NCBI GenBank assembly: GCA_043738095.1
Contig: JAYSZI010000012.1
Coordinates: forward strand, 62,001-126,000
Source: Lysobacter_K sp043738095
Lineage (GTDB): Bacteria > Pseudomonadota > Gammaproteobacteria > Xanthomonadales > Xanthomonadaceae
DNA length: 64,000 nt
Direction: 5' to 3'
A program made the translations under genes and the position numbers. Under the pieces are notes generated by a model. It saw only the letters and a list, made by a program, of their open reading frames with translations, was not told the DNA's origin and did no database searches. Shown piece by piece: positions 8,009-16,465 of the stretch. How positions within the stretch are numbered: the first letter of the stretch is position 1; each line of letters begins with the position of its first letter.

Positions 8009-8395
8009 ATGCAGCAGCCCCGTCCGACCGAAGGTGAACTCGCGATTCTGCGCGTGCTGTGGGACCACGCCGAGCCGGTCACGGTGCGCGACGTCCACGA
8101 CGCGCTGATGCGCAGCAAGGACACCGCGTACACCACGGTGCTGAAGATGATGACGATCATGGCCGACAAGGGCCTGGTGGTCCGCGACGAGTCCGAGCGC
8201 AGCCACCGCTACACCGCGGTGCACGCCGAGCCGCTGGTGCAATCGGCACTGCTGTCGGACCTGATGCATCGCGCCTTTTCCGGCTCGGCGTTGCAGCTGG
8301 TGCAGCGCGCGCTCGATGCCGACGCCGCCAGTGGCGAGGACCTCGACGCGATCGCGAAGTTGATCGCGCAAGCCAAATCCCGCCGCAACAAATAA
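8009..8395 (+). CDS. blaI: BlaI/MecI-family transcriptional repressor
   Basis: This 128-residue winged-helix repressor has the family signature PTEGELAILRVLW at its N-terminus and TAYTTVLKMMTIMADKGLV in the recognition-helix region (about residues 40-60). A C-terminal dimerisation segment follows. BlaI-type proteins bind dyad operators as dimers and are cleaved or released when the membrane sensor protease signals. ATG 8009 is used because the upstream extension would overlap the promoter and operator. It is followed after 15 bp by a membrane M56 peptidase, the usual partner. The inducer is unknown; no beta-lactamase gene is present in the window. Confidence 0.92.
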   Translation: MQQPRPTEGELAILRVLWDHAEPVTVRDVHDALMRSKDTAYTTVLKMMTIMADKGLVVRDESERSHRYTAVHAEPLVQSALLSDLMHRAFSGSALQLVQRALDADAASGEDLDAIAKLIAQAKSRRNK

Positions 8396-8410
8396 CGACC
8401 GGAGCCGCGC

Positions 8411-10090
8411 GTGAACTCAGCCCACACCCTGCAATCCGCGCTTGGCATGAGCCTGCTGCATTCGCTGTGGCAGGTCGGGTTGATCGCGGTGCTGGCGGCG
8501 TCGGTGTTGGTGCTGCTGGAACGGCGCAGCGCGGCGACACGACACTCCCTTGGCATGATGTTTCTACTAGCGATGGCGGCGGCGCCGGTGGCCACGTTTG
8601 TGTGGCTGATGGGGCAACCGGCGGCCTCGGCTGCGTCCCCCGTCACTGCAGGCGGGTGGTCGGCGATGACCGCGGTGCCGACGCTGGATGTGGCGTTGGC
8701 CAGCACGATGCCGACGCCGGCTTGGGTGCCGTGGCTGTGGGGCATCGGCGTGCTGGTGATGCTGGTGCGCTTGCTGGGCGGCTGGTGGGTGGTGCGCACC
8801 CTCGACCATCAGGCGTTTTCGCCATTGCCCGCGCACCGGTTGCAGCGCGCCGACACGCTGCGCCGTGCGCTCGGTATCCGCCGGCAGGTGGCAATCCGCC
8901 TGCTGCACGGCGTCGGCCTGCCCTGCTCGGCGCGCGCGTGGCGCCCGATCGTGTGGCTACCGATCTCGATGCTGACGCAGTTGGACGCGGACCAGATCGA
9001 AGCGCTGATCGCGCATGAGCTCGCGCATATCCGCCGGCTCGACTGGATCTGGAACGGACTGCAATGCGCGGTGGAAGCGCTGCTGTTCTATCACCCCGGC
9101 ATGTGGTGGCTCAGCCGCCGCATCCGCGCGGAACGCGAAAACGCTTGTGACGATCTAGCGGTGGCTGTGTGTGGCGACGCCATCGTGTTGGCGGAGGCGC
9201 TTGCGACTCTGGAGCGCCACCGCATGCCGCGCCACGTCCTTGCCCTGTCCGCTACTGGAGGTGCACTCATGCATCGTGTTTCCCGTTTGTTGTCGCCCGA
9301 TCAACCCACGCGCCTGCGTTGGATCGTCCCCGTCGGCGTGCTGGCCGTGGTGTGTTCCGGCGTATTGATCGCCGCGCAGCTGCAGCCGGCTGCACCGGTC
9401 GCACCGGATGCCGTCGTGCAGGCGGCGCCCGTCAAGCAGGTCAAACAGATCCGCAAGGTGGTGCACGTCGATCGCCGCGGCCGCTCGTTCCACATCACCG
9501 AGTCGCGCCCGGTCGGCGGCGATCGCAGCTATCGCGCAACGGTGGATGCGGCCGACAAACTCACCGAGACCTACACCGTCGGTGGCAAGCCGGCGCCGAT
9601 CGACGCAGATGCCCGCGACTGGATCACCCGCATGCAGATCGCGGCCGAGACCGACTCACCGCCATCGCCGCCATCGCCACCATCACCACCGTCGCCGCTG
9701 TCTCCCCCGTCCCCTCCATCGCCGCTGTCAGCGCATGCTCCGCCAGCACCGGCACCGCCATCGCCGCCTTCGTCTCTTGCGGAGCTCGCACCACCCGCAC
9801 CGCCCGCACCTCCGACAGCCCCGCCGTTGTTGCCACCATTGCCCCCCTCCCCAACCCGCAGTGCCCCGTACCAGGCCGCTGTGCGCAGTGCGCAGCAGGA
9901 CCCAGGCGTGATCGCGCAGGTGGGATCGCCGGTTGTCGGCGGCGAGGTGTCGGAGTACCGCAACGTCGGCAACCGAGCCGCCGTGACCTTCACGGTATCG
10001 GGCCCCAAGGGCCGCACCCAGGTGCATACGACCGCCACGCTGCGCCGCGGCGCTTGGCACGTCGACACGTTGGACCTGGAAGGCAATTGA
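8411..10090 (+). CDS. BlaR1-like M56-family membrane metallopeptidase
   Basis: This 559-residue protein has transmembrane segments near residues 15-35, 48-70 and 105-125. A cytoplasmic zinc-protease domain with HELAH at 202-206 follows, then a further membrane segment near 310-330. Such proteins sense a signal outside the cell and trigger BlaI inactivation. The outer part is not a penicillin-binding sensor. It has a Ser/Pro/Ala-rich linker (about 415-500, repeated PPSPPSP units) and a short terminal domain of about 60 residues. The start is GTG 8411, with GGAG just upstream. It is probably cotranscribed with blaI. The sensed ligand is unknown. Confidence 0.88.
   Translation: MNSAHTLQSALGMSLLHSLWQVGLIAVLAASVLVLLERRSAATRHSLGMMFLLAMAAAPVATFVWLMGQPAASAASPVTAGGWSAMTAVPTLDVALASTMPTPAWVPWLWGIGVLVMLVRLLGGWWVVRTLDHQAFSPLPAHRLQRADTLRRALGIRRQVAIRLLHGVGLPCSARAWRPIVWLPISMLTQLDADQIEALIAHELAHIRRLDWIWNGLQCAVEALLFYHPGMWWLSRRIRAERENACDDLAVAVCGDAIVLAEALATLERHRMPRHVLALSATGGALMHRVSRLLSPDQPTRLRWIVPVGVLAVVCSGVLIAAQLQPAAPVAPDAVVQAAPVKQVKQIRKVVHVDRRGRSFHITESRPVGGDRSYRATVDAADKLTETYTVGGKPAPIDADARDWITRMQIAAETDSPPSPPSPPSPPSPLSPPSPPSPLSAHAPPAPAPPSPPSSLAELAPPAPPAPPTAPPLLPPLPPSPTRSAPYQAAVRSAQQDPGVIAQVGSPVVGGEVSEYRNVGNRAAVTFTVSGPKGRTQVHTTATLRRGAWHVDTLDLEGN
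9656..9731 (+). repeat. Low-complexity tandem repeat encoding Ser-Pro-Pro units
   Basis: An imperfect 9-bp tandem repeat (CCATCGCCG type) inside the M56 gene encodes PPS/SPP units in the linker. Such tracts vary in copy number by slippage. Confidence 0.75.
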
Positions 10091-10153
10091 TCTTGGCCCC
10101 GACATGGCTGCGATCAATCTGCGGGGTCCCCTCGCGAGCCGCTGGGGTTTTTT

Positions 10154-10182
10154 TTGACTCAATGTACTAACCACTTAGTAGA
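10154..10182 (+). promoter_or_regulatory. BlaI-type operator and probable promoter before the S41 peptidase gene
   Basis: The dyad TACTAA-CCAC-TTAGTA (10165-10180) has perfect 6-bp arms and the same TACTA-N6-TAGTA format as the blaI operator at 7966-7981. TTGACT at 10154-10159 may be the -35 box, with a -10 overlapping the dyad near 10176-10181. A run of eight T (10148-10155) just before may end the upstream operon. Control by BlaI is inferred. Confidence 0.68.
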
Positions 10183-10199
10183 AAACAAGGACTCGCCTC

Positions 10200-11306
10200 A
10201 TGCACACCGCACTATCGCTGTCGATTTCATTCCTGTGCCTCGCCGCAAGCACCCACGCGCTGGCGCAGGGCGGCCCTCCCGCCGCCTCCAAGCCAATCAG
10301 TAATGTCGAACGCGCAGCCGTGGTCGCCAGCCTCGGCCAGCAGCTCAAGACCAACTATGTATTTCCTGACCTGGCAGAGAAGCTGGCGACGGCGACTGCG
10401 GCCAAACAGGCCAAAGGCGGTTACAACGCCGCAACGACGACCGACGCAATGGCCGCGGCGCTGACCAAGGACTTGATCGAAATAGGCAAGGACAAGCACT
10501 TCCGCGTGGAGTTCGCGCCGGGGTTCGAAGCACCGCCGGCTGGCGCGCGGCCCATACCCACCAGCGCGCAGGTGGCAGAAATGCGCAGAGAATTTTCGAC
10601 CTTGGCGTACGGTCTCGACCGCGTGCAGCGCCTGCCCGGCAATGTTGGCTACCTGGAAGTCCGCGGCTTTGGCCCGGCTGCAATCGTAGGCGCAGCCTAC
10701 ACCAATGCGATGTCGTTGCTGGCGGGTACCGAAGCGCTGGTGCTCGACCTGCGCCGCAACGGCGGTGGTGAGCCCGAAAGCGTCGCACACCTGCTCAGCC
10801 ATTTCTTCGCCGATGGCGACGAGCGCCACCTCAACGACATCTACGATCGCCCCAAGAACCGCACGCGCGAGTACTGGACCAATCCGGCCGTGACCGTGCG
10901 CTACACCAAACCGATCTACGTGCTCACTTCCAGCCAGACGTTTTCCGGCGGCGAAGAAGCGGCCTACGACCTGCAGACGCAGAAACGCGCAACCCTGGTA
11001 GGCGAGACCACCGGCGGCGGCGCCAACCCGGGCGACAACGTCGCGCTGGGCCACGGGTTGATTGCATTTATCCCGACGGGTCGCTCGATCAATCCGATTA
11101 CGAAGACGAACTGGGAGCACGTAGGCGTCAAGCCCGAAGTCGCAGTACCGGCCGCGGCGGCAATGAAGACGGCTTACGTCGCGATTCTCACGGGTCTGGT
11201 TGCCAAGGCATCCGATGCGGACGAACGCGAAGGGCTGAAGGACTTGCTTGCGCGCGTGGAGAAAGATGAGGTCGACTTGCCGAAGTTTGTGCCGCGGCGT
11301 CGTTGA
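10200..11306 (+). CDS. Secreted S41-family peptidase (tail-specific/IRBP-like)
   Basis: This 368-residue serine peptidase starts with a signal peptide ending near residue 22 (HALA-Q), so it acts in the periplasm or outside. A helical N-terminal domain is followed by the S41 core. The nucleophile motif TFSGGE has Ser249, and a downstream GETTGGGANPG segment is conserved. No PDZ domain is evident, as in the IRBP-like branch. It lies 110 bp after the M56 gene and has its own BlaI-type operator, so it is probably an effector of that signalling pair. The substrate is unknown. Confidence 0.87.
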   Translation: MHTALSLSISFLCLAASTHALAQGGPPAASKPISNVERAAVVASLGQQLKTNYVFPDLAEKLATATAAKQAKGGYNAATTTDAMAAALTKDLIEIGKDKHFRVEFAPGFEAPPAGARPIPTSAQVAEMRREFSTLAYGLDRVQRLPGNVGYLEVRGFGPAAIVGAAYTNAMSLLAGTEALVLDLRRNGGGEPESVAHLLSHFFADGDERHLNDIYDRPKNRTREYWTNPAVTVRYTKPIYVLTSSQTFSGGEEAAYDLQTQKRATLVGETTGGGANPGDNVALGHGLIAFIPTGRSINPITKTNWEHVGVKPEVAVPAAAAMKTAYVAILTGLVAKASDADEREGLKDLLARVEKDEVDLPKFVPRRR

Positions 11307-11354
11307 GTTGCTGGCACGTGTGAGGCTTGCACCTGCTAGGCAAGGTCCGAACAA

Positions 11355-11401
11355 GTTGATTCCGTTCGTGGTGAGCCTGTCGAACCATGAATGGAATCAA
11401 C
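11355..11401. repeat. 47-bp palindromic repeat, copy A
   Basis: Arms of 17 bp (GTTGATTCC...TGG and CCA...GGAATCAAC) match at 15 of 17 positions around a 13-bp loop. A second copy in inverted orientation lies at 11643-11689. This resembles the dispersed short palindromes of Xanthomonadales genomes. Confidence 0.75.
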
Positions 11402-11490
11402 GCGCTGCAACGCTGCGTGGGTCGGACGCTTGGCTTGTTCGCCTCCCATCGGCGCCGGATGTTTTTAGTCGGCATGCCCCCCATGAGTCG

Positions 11491-11557
11491 TCTTGAGTGA
11501 TGCGAAGGATCTGCTTTCAGGCGCCCACAAGCAGCAGATCCTTCGCTTGGCTCAAGA
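11491..11557. repeat. Hairpin repeat between the two 47-bp palindromes
   Basis: Outer arms TCTTGAG/CTCAAGA (11491-11497, 11551-11557) and inner arms GCGAAGGATCTGCT/AGCAGATCCTTCGC (11502-11515, 11533-11546) are both perfect. A long stem-loop of this kind may be a REP-like element or a 3' end structure for the S41 mRNA. Confidence 0.7.
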
Positions 11558-11642
11558 TGACAAGTTGAGTGTTCGTGCGTGAGCGGCGTTGCGCCAAACG
11601 TTGAACAAGTCCAGATACCCGGCGTGCGTTGCAGCGCGGGCC

Positions 11643-11689
11643 GCTGATTCCGGTCATGGTTCGACAAGCTCACCACGAACGGAATCAGC
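11643..11689. repeat. 47-bp palindromic repeat, copy B (inverted)
   Basis: This is the reverse-oriented copy of the 11355-11401 element. It shares GATTCCGTTCGTGGTGAGC on the opposite strand and has its own GCTGATTCC/GGAATCAGC ends. With copy A and the central hairpin it forms a composite repeat cluster of about 335 bp in the 598-bp gap between the S41 and hemerythrin genes. No gene is seen in that gap. Confidence 0.73.
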
Positions 11690-11904
11690 TCACGGCCTGA
11701 GTCCCGTTGTTCGACGTCGTAGGGGAGTCTTGACCCAACGTCGCTGTTTCGATGACGACACCACCAACATTCAATGACGATACATCACCAGATCGGTCGA
11801 TTGAATACCGCTCGCGTGCGGCAGGTCCACCCGCCCTACGTGCACACGCCCATCTCCTTGCCGCCGCTATCGTTCGAGGCTGTCCAACGCCTGTCGGAAT
11901 CCCC

Positions 11905-12363
11905 ATGTCGGAAACCATCTACGACGCCCTGCGCGAGAGTCACGAAATCCAGCGCGCGCTGTTGCGCAAGCTGCTGCGAAGCAAGCCCGGCACCCAGGAC
12001 CGCATCAGCCTGTTCAAGCAGGTGCGTCTCGAACTCGAAGCGCACGAAGCCGCCGAAGAACGGTTCCTGTACGCACCGATGCTGATGGACGACATCGGGC
12101 TGAACTCCACCCGCCACGCGCTGCACGAGCACCACGAGATCGACGAGTTGGTCGAGGACGTGCAGAAACTCGACGCGGCCGGTACGGCGTGGCTCGACAA
12201 GGCCAAGGAGCTGTCGCACAAAGTGCACCACCACTTGCGCGAGGAGGAGAAGAAGTTCTTCCAGGTGTCGGGGAAGATCCTTAGTGCGGCGCAGAAGGCC
12301 CAACTCGCCAAGCGCTACCGCAAGGACTACCTGCGCATGCACAAGGTGCTGGCGGCGCAGTAA
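11905..12363 (+). CDS. Hemerythrin-like HHE domain protein
   Basis: This 152-residue, mostly helical protein has the iron-ligand pattern of hemerythrin-like domains: an early His (His13 in RESHE), HE in EAHEAAEE with acidic partners, HALHEHHE and HHHLREEEKKFF. Such proteins bind a di-iron site and may sense or buffer oxygen, NO or oxidants in the cytoplasm. ATG 11905 starts the conserved helix; the longer open frame upstream is arginine-rich and not conserved-looking. It is a single gene, convergent with purA. The physiological role is unknown. Confidence 0.82.
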   Translation: MSETIYDALRESHEIQRALLRKLLRSKPGTQDRISLFKQVRLELEAHEAAEERFLYAPMLMDDIGLNSTRHALHEHHEIDELVEDVQKLDAAGTAWLDKAKELSHKVHHHLREEEKKFFQVSGKILSAAQKAQLAKRYRKDYLRMHKVLAAQ

Positions 12364-12493
12364 ACCAGCCGCGGGCGGCATGATGCGGGCGATAGGCGTG
12401 GGACCTGGCAGGCTGCCCGAGCGGCATGCGTCGGACAACACCTAGGCAGAGCGCCTGCCGCACGCGTGGGCAGAAGTTTCCCCGCATCCCCAG

Positions 12494-12519
12494 CAAAAAG
12501 GCCGCCTTCCGGCGGCCTC
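12494..12519 (-). terminator. Rho-independent terminator after purA
   Basis: On the minus strand a GGCCGCC/GGCGGCC stem with a 4-nt loop is followed by five T. It lies 26 bp after the purA stop codon. Confidence 0.85.
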
Positions 12520-12544
12520 TCTGCACGGCGGCTTGGCGGCCCCG

Positions 12545-13837
12545 CTACGCCCAGGGATCGCGCAGAATCATCGTCGCTTCGCGGCCCGGGCCGGTCGAGA
12601 CGATCGCGAGCGGGCAACCCGACAGCTCTTCCAATGCGCGCAGGTAGGCACGTGCGGCGGCCGGCAGTTTGTTCCAGTCGGTGATGCCCGCGGTGTTCTC
12701 GGTCCAGCCCGGGAATTCCAGGTACACCGGCTCGCACTCGTCCCAGCCTTGGGCATCGAGTGGCGCGTACTCGGTCTGCTTGCCGCGGTACTTGTAGGCC
12801 ACGCACATCTTCAGCGTGGACATGCCGTCGAGGATGTCGAGCTTGGTGATGCACAAGCCGCTGATGCCGTTGATCGCAACGGCGCGTTTCAGCGCAACGA
12901 TGTCGATCCAACCACAACGGCGCGGACGGCCGGTGGTCGCGCCGAACTCGGCGCCGCGCGCGCGGATGCCCTCGCCGATCGCGTCGTCGAGTTCGGTCGG
13001 GAACGGGCCACCGCCGACGCGGGTCGCATACGCCTTGCAGATGCCGAGCACGTAGTCGATCGCGTCCGCGCCGACGCCGGTGCCGGCCATTGCGCCGCCC
13101 ACAGTGGTGTTGCTTGAGGTCACGTACGGGTAGGTGCCGTGGTCGATATCGAGCAAGGAGCCCTGCGCGCCCTCGAACAGCACGCGCTTGCCCTGCTTGC
13201 GCAGCTCATGAAGGATGCCGGCGACGTCGGACTTCATCGGCTGCACGTACTCGCCGAACGCTAGCGCTTCGTCGAGCGTCTCCTGGTAGTCGACAGGGTC
13301 GACCTTGAGGTAATGGGTCAACACGAAGTTGTGATAGTCGAGCGCGGCGCGCAGCTTCTCGGCGAGCTGGTCCGGGTAATGCAGGTCGGCGACGCGGATG
13401 CCACGACGCGCGACCTTGTCTTCGTACGCCGGGCCGATGCCGCGACCGGTGGTGCCGATGGCCTTGCCGCCGGCGGCGATCTCGCGGGCCTGATCGAGCT
13501 TGATGTGGTACGGCATGATCAGTGGCGTGGCCGGGCTGATCTTGAGTCGCGAGCGCACGTCGACGCCGGTGGCTTCGAGCTCGGCGATTTCCTTCTTCAG
13601 CGCGGCCGGGCTCAGCACCACGCCGTTGCCGATCAGGCACAGCGCGCCTTCGCGCAGGATGCCGGACGGAATCAGGTGCAATACCGTCTTCTTGCCGTTG
13701 ATGACCAGCGTGTGGCCGGCGTTGTGGCCGCCCTGGAAGCGCACGACGGCGCCGATCTGCTCGGTCAGCAGGTCGACGATCTTGCCCTTGCCTTCATCGC
13801 CCCATTGGGCACCGAGAACGACGACTGACTGACCCAT
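12545..13837 (-). CDS. purA: Adenylosuccinate synthase
   Basis: This enzyme couples IMP and aspartate with GTP to form adenylosuccinate, the first committed step to AMP. The 430-residue length matches the family (about 430). The N-terminal GTP/IMP loop GAQWGDEGKGK starts at residue 9, and FQGGHNAGHT follows near 36-45. TTTGRPRRCGW, near 305, is the conserved C-terminal substrate segment. The start at 13837 has AGGAG upstream; the longer open frame to 13954 would pass through the hairpin at 13918-13947. Its position after hflC-yjeT is the classical gammaproteobacterial order. Confidence 0.97.
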   Translation of the reverse strand: MGQSVVVLGAQWGDEGKGKIVDLLTEQIGAVVRFQGGHNAGHTLVINGKKTVLHLIPSGILREGALCLIGNGVVLSPAALKKEIAELEATGVDVRSRLKISPATPLIMPYHIKLDQAREIAAGGKAIGTTGRGIGPAYEDKVARRGIRVADLHYPDQLAEKLRAALDYHNFVLTHYLKVDPVDYQETLDEALAFGEYVQPMKSDVAGILHELRKQGKRVLFEGAQGSLLDIDHGTYPYVTSSNTTVGGAMAGTGVGADAIDYVLGICKAYATRVGGGPFPTELDDAIGEGIRARGAEFGATTGRPRRCGWIDIVALKRAVAINGISGLCITKLDILDGMSTLKMCVAYKYRGKQTEYAPLDAQGWDECEPVYLEFPGWTENTAGITDWNKLPAAARAYLRALEELSGCPLAIVSTGPGREATMILRDPWA

Positions 13838-13917
13838 TGCATGCTCCTGTTGATTCGCCGGCGAGGCCAGGAGCCTTGCTGGGCGGGGCTCCGGGCCGGC
13901 CGGATGCCACAAACGAT

Positions 13918-13947
13918 AAAAGCCGAAGGGAATGCCCCTCCGGCTTT
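13918..13947 (-). terminator. Hairpin with T tract between yjeT and purA
   Basis: AAAAGCCG and CGGCTTTT arms, extended by AGGG/CCCT pairing, make a terminator-like stem usable on either strand. On the minus strand it precedes purA by about 80 bp. It may end the hflX-yjeT transcript or act in the purA leader. Confidence 0.65.
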
Positions 13948-14047
13948 TGTGCATTATCCGGGTTTTGATCGCCGCGGGCCAGCCCGGAGAGACGCTTCAG
14001 CGGTCGGCGGTTTGGTTGAGGTCAGGAACAGCCAATCCTTCCTGCAC

Positions 14048-14129
14048 CGTCACGCGCGCGAACGCGGGAATCTAGCGACTTTGGCGGCACTGCTCGAGGC
14101 ACTGGATTCCCGCGTTCGCGGGAATGACG
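14048..14129. repeat. Inverted GTCATTCCCGCG-type intergenic repeat, copy 1
   Basis: Two 28-bp arms (14048-14075 and 14102-14129) are near-perfect reverse complements, each containing CGCGAACGCGGGAATC. Related copies lie at 21284-21345 and 57172-57276. It occupies the yjeT-purA gap, where no gene is seen. Confidence 0.78.
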
Positions 14130-14220
14130 AGCAAAAAAATTCAACCAAGCGTCTGCAAATGGCCAGCGGCCGAAGTAGACCAGTAACGCACGCCTTTTGG
14201 CCATGCTTCGGATGAGTGCG

Positions 14221-14409
14221 CTATTGGCGTACCAGCCATAGCGATAGCACGCCGAGGCCCGCAACCACCGCCCCGAACACTCGCAACCGGCGATCCGGCA
14301 GCGCCTGCAACTGCTCGGCGGCGCGCTTCCAGCCGCGCGGGGCGATGAAGAGAAACAGCCCCTCCAGCACCGCAACCAGGCACAGCGCCGACAACAGCTC
14401 GGCGAACAC
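14221..14409 (-). CDS. yjeT: Small inner-membrane protein, DUF2065 (YjeT-like)
   Basis: This 62-residue protein has two hydrophobic helices separated by a basic loop (APRGWKRAAEQLQALPDRRLR), the hallmark of DUF2065. The family sits between hflC and purA in many gammaproteobacteria, as it does here. It directly follows the hflC stop with no gap and is probably cotranscribed with it. No biochemical role is established; proximity to HflKC suggests a membrane quality-control context, but that is only contextual. Confidence 0.88.
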   Translation of the reverse strand: MFAELLSALCLVAVLEGLFLFIAPRGWKRAAEQLQALPDRRLRVFGAVVAGLGVLSLWLVRQ

Positions 14410-15273
14410 CTAGCGGTCGGACTTCATGTATTGCAGGAACGGATCGTCGCGATCCAGCACGATCACGCCCTCGCCGTCGGCGAACGACTTGCGATAGGCC
14501 TCCAGGCTGCGCTGGAACGCGTAGAAGCTCGGGTCCTTGCTCGCGGCCTGGGCATACAGCTTGGCCGCCTCGGCATCGCCTTGGCCGCGCATCAGCTGCG
14601 CGTCGCGCTCGGCCTCGGAAACCAGCACGACCTTGTCGCGTTCGGCCTTGGAGGTGATCGTCTGCGCAAGCTCCACGCCTTCGGCGCGCAACTGGCTGGC
14701 GACCTGCAGACGCTGCGAACGCATCTGGTCGTAGACCGACTTCAGCACGTTGCTGTCCTGCGGCAGGTCGATGCGCTTGATCCGGATGTCGATGATCTTG
14801 ACGCCAAGCGTGGCCGCACCGCGGTTGATCGCGGCCAGTTGCTTGCCAACCACTGACGCGCGATCGCCGGACACCACCTGCAGCAGCGTGCGTGAGTTGA
14901 TCTCATTGCGCAGCGAATCCTTGATGATCGGCGCCAGGCGCTGCACCGCGACATCCTCGTCGCCGCCGGTGGCGCGGTAGAACGCGCGCAGGTTCTCGAT
15001 CTGGCCGAGCGCAAAGAAATCGACGCTGACGTCCTGCTTGTCGGCACTGAGGTAGCGCTCGGGCTCGGCGTCGAGCACCTGCAGGCGGCGGTCGAAGACG
15101 CGCACGCTTTCGACCAGCGGCCATTTGAAATGCAGGCCGGGGCCGACATCGGTGCGCACCACCCGGCCGAGGTTGAGCACAATTGCGCTCTTACCCTCGT
15201 TGATGATGAACACCGAGCCGAGCAGCAGGAACAACGCGGCGACGGCGGTCGCGATCCAGACGGAAAACCTCAT
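14410..15273 (-). CDS. hflC: FtsH modulator HflC (SPFH/band-7 protein)
   Basis: This 287-residue protein has an N-terminal transmembrane anchor (about residues 5-25) followed by an SPFH domain (INEGKSAIVLNLGRVV...GPGLHFKWP) and a long helical segment rich in Ala/Glu. With HflK it forms a periplasm-facing cage around FtsH and tunes proteolysis of membrane proteins. The start overlaps the hflK stop as ATGA (15270-15273), so the two subunits are translationally coupled, as expected for a fixed-ratio complex. Length is slightly below the E. coli protein. Confidence 0.95.
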   Translation of the reverse strand: MRFSVWIATAVAALFLLLGSVFIINEGKSAIVLNLGRVVRTDVGPGLHFKWPLVESVRVFDRRLQVLDAEPERYLSADKQDVSVDFFALGQIENLRAFYRATGGDEDVAVQRLAPIIKDSLRNEINSRTLLQVVSGDRASVVGKQLAAINRGAATLGVKIIDIRIKRIDLPQDSNVLKSVYDQMRSQRLQVASQLRAEGVELAQTITSKAERDKVVLVSEAERDAQLMRGQGDAEAAKLYAQAASKDPSFYAFQRSLEAYRKSFADGEGVIVLDRDDPFLQYMKSDR

Positions 15274-16379
15274 CGCGAAACCTCCTCACGGCCGCTGGGG
15301 CGCGGCGTGCGCCCGCTGCGGACTTCGTCGTCGCCGGTGGCAGTGACCGGAGCGAGCAGGTCCGGCGTCAACATCGGTGCCGTCGCCGTGGCTCGATTGC
15401 CGCCCTTGTCCGCCATCGGCACATAGATCAGCTGACGCGAGTCGCCGCCGACGATCTTACGGTTGTCGGCAAGCACCTGCTGCACCGTCTCCAGCCACAA
15501 GCGCTTGCGGGTGACGTCCGGCGCGGCCTTATATTGATCGACCAGTAACGAGAAGCGATCGGCGTCACCGGTTGCACGCGCGATGGCGGAAGTCTTGTAG
15601 CCCTCGGCCTGGGTGCGGATGCGCACCGCTTCACCGCGCGCTTCGGGCACCACTTTCTTAGCGTAAGCCTGGGCTTGGTTGATCGCGGTGTTCTTGTCCT
15701 GGCTCGCGCGTTGGGCTTCGTCGAACGCGTCCTTGACCTCTTCAGGCGGGCGCGCGTTGGGCAGGTTGAGCTCGGTGACGACCAAGCCGGTGCGGTACGC
15801 CTGTAGCGAGGATTGCAGACGGTCGCGCACAGTGACGGTTAACGCGCTGCGAGCGCCGAGAACGGTGTCGAGGTCGGAACGGCCGACCTGTTCGCGCACG
15901 GCGCTCTGCGCGGCCTGCTGCAGTACGTTGTCGGCATCGCGCGAACCGAACAGGTACATCTGGGGATCGCCGATACGGTATTGCACGTTGATCTCGACCG
16001 TCACCATGTTGCCGTCGCGAGTCAGCACCGGTACGTTCTCGGTGTAGGCGTTGCTCTGGGTGGCGTTGACCTTGGTCACGCGCTCGATCGGCCACGGCGC
16101 CTTGAGGTGCGGGCCGGGCTGCAGGATGCGCGAGAACTGGCCGAAGCGCAGCACCACGCCGCGTTCCTGCTCGGTGACCAGCACGAAGCAGTTGAACAAC
16201 AGCCACAGCCCGAGAATGATCGCGGTCCAGCGCATCGCGTTGCCGCTGCCTCCATCGCCACCGAACCAGCCGCGCAGCGTGTCGAGCACGGCATCTACCC
16301 CTCCACCGCTGGGTAGGCGTTTCCGCGGTGGGCGGCTGTCGGGCCCGCTGTTGTCGCTGCCAGGGGTGTTCCAGGCCAT
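15270..16379 (-). CDS. hflK: FtsH modulator HflK (SPFH/band-7 protein)
   Basis: This 369-residue partner of HflC begins with a glycine- and proline-rich cytoplasmic tail (MAWNTPGSDNSGPD). A transmembrane helix lies near residues 48-66 and an SPFH domain (VTEQERGVVLRFG) from about 67. The helical region contains EVKDAFDEAQRASQDKN, typical of HflK. It lies 86 bp after hflX on the minus strand. It probably regulates the FtsH protease encoded at 22904-24802. Confidence 0.95.
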   Translation of the reverse strand: MAWNTPGSDNSGPDSRPPRKRLPSGGGVDAVLDTLRGWFGGDGGSGNAMRWTAIILGLWLLFNCFVLVTEQERGVVLRFGQFSRILQPGPHLKAPWPIERVTKVNATQSNAYTENVPVLTRDGNMVTVEINVQYRIGDPQMYLFGSRDADNVLQQAAQSAVREQVGRSDLDTVLGARSALTVTVRDRLQSSLQAYRTGLVVTELNLPNARPPEEVKDAFDEAQRASQDKNTAINQAQAYAKKVVPEARGEAVRIRTQAEGYKTSAIARATGDADRFSLLVDQYKAAPDVTRKRLWLETVQQVLADNRKIVGGDSRQLIYVPMADKGGNRATATAPMLTPDLLAPVTATGDDEVRSGRTPRPSGREEVSR

Positions 16380-16465
16380 GCCTGCTCCAAGATGGGGGCG
16401 GTGCGGCGATCCCGATCACATTCGATCGGGCCGCTTGAGTCCCGCCTGCGCGGGACAACAGCATT

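Noticed and set aside
10117..10155. Intrinsic terminator after the M56 gene
   Set aside because: A run of eight T exists but the stem before it is too weak to call; the tract overlaps the next promoter.
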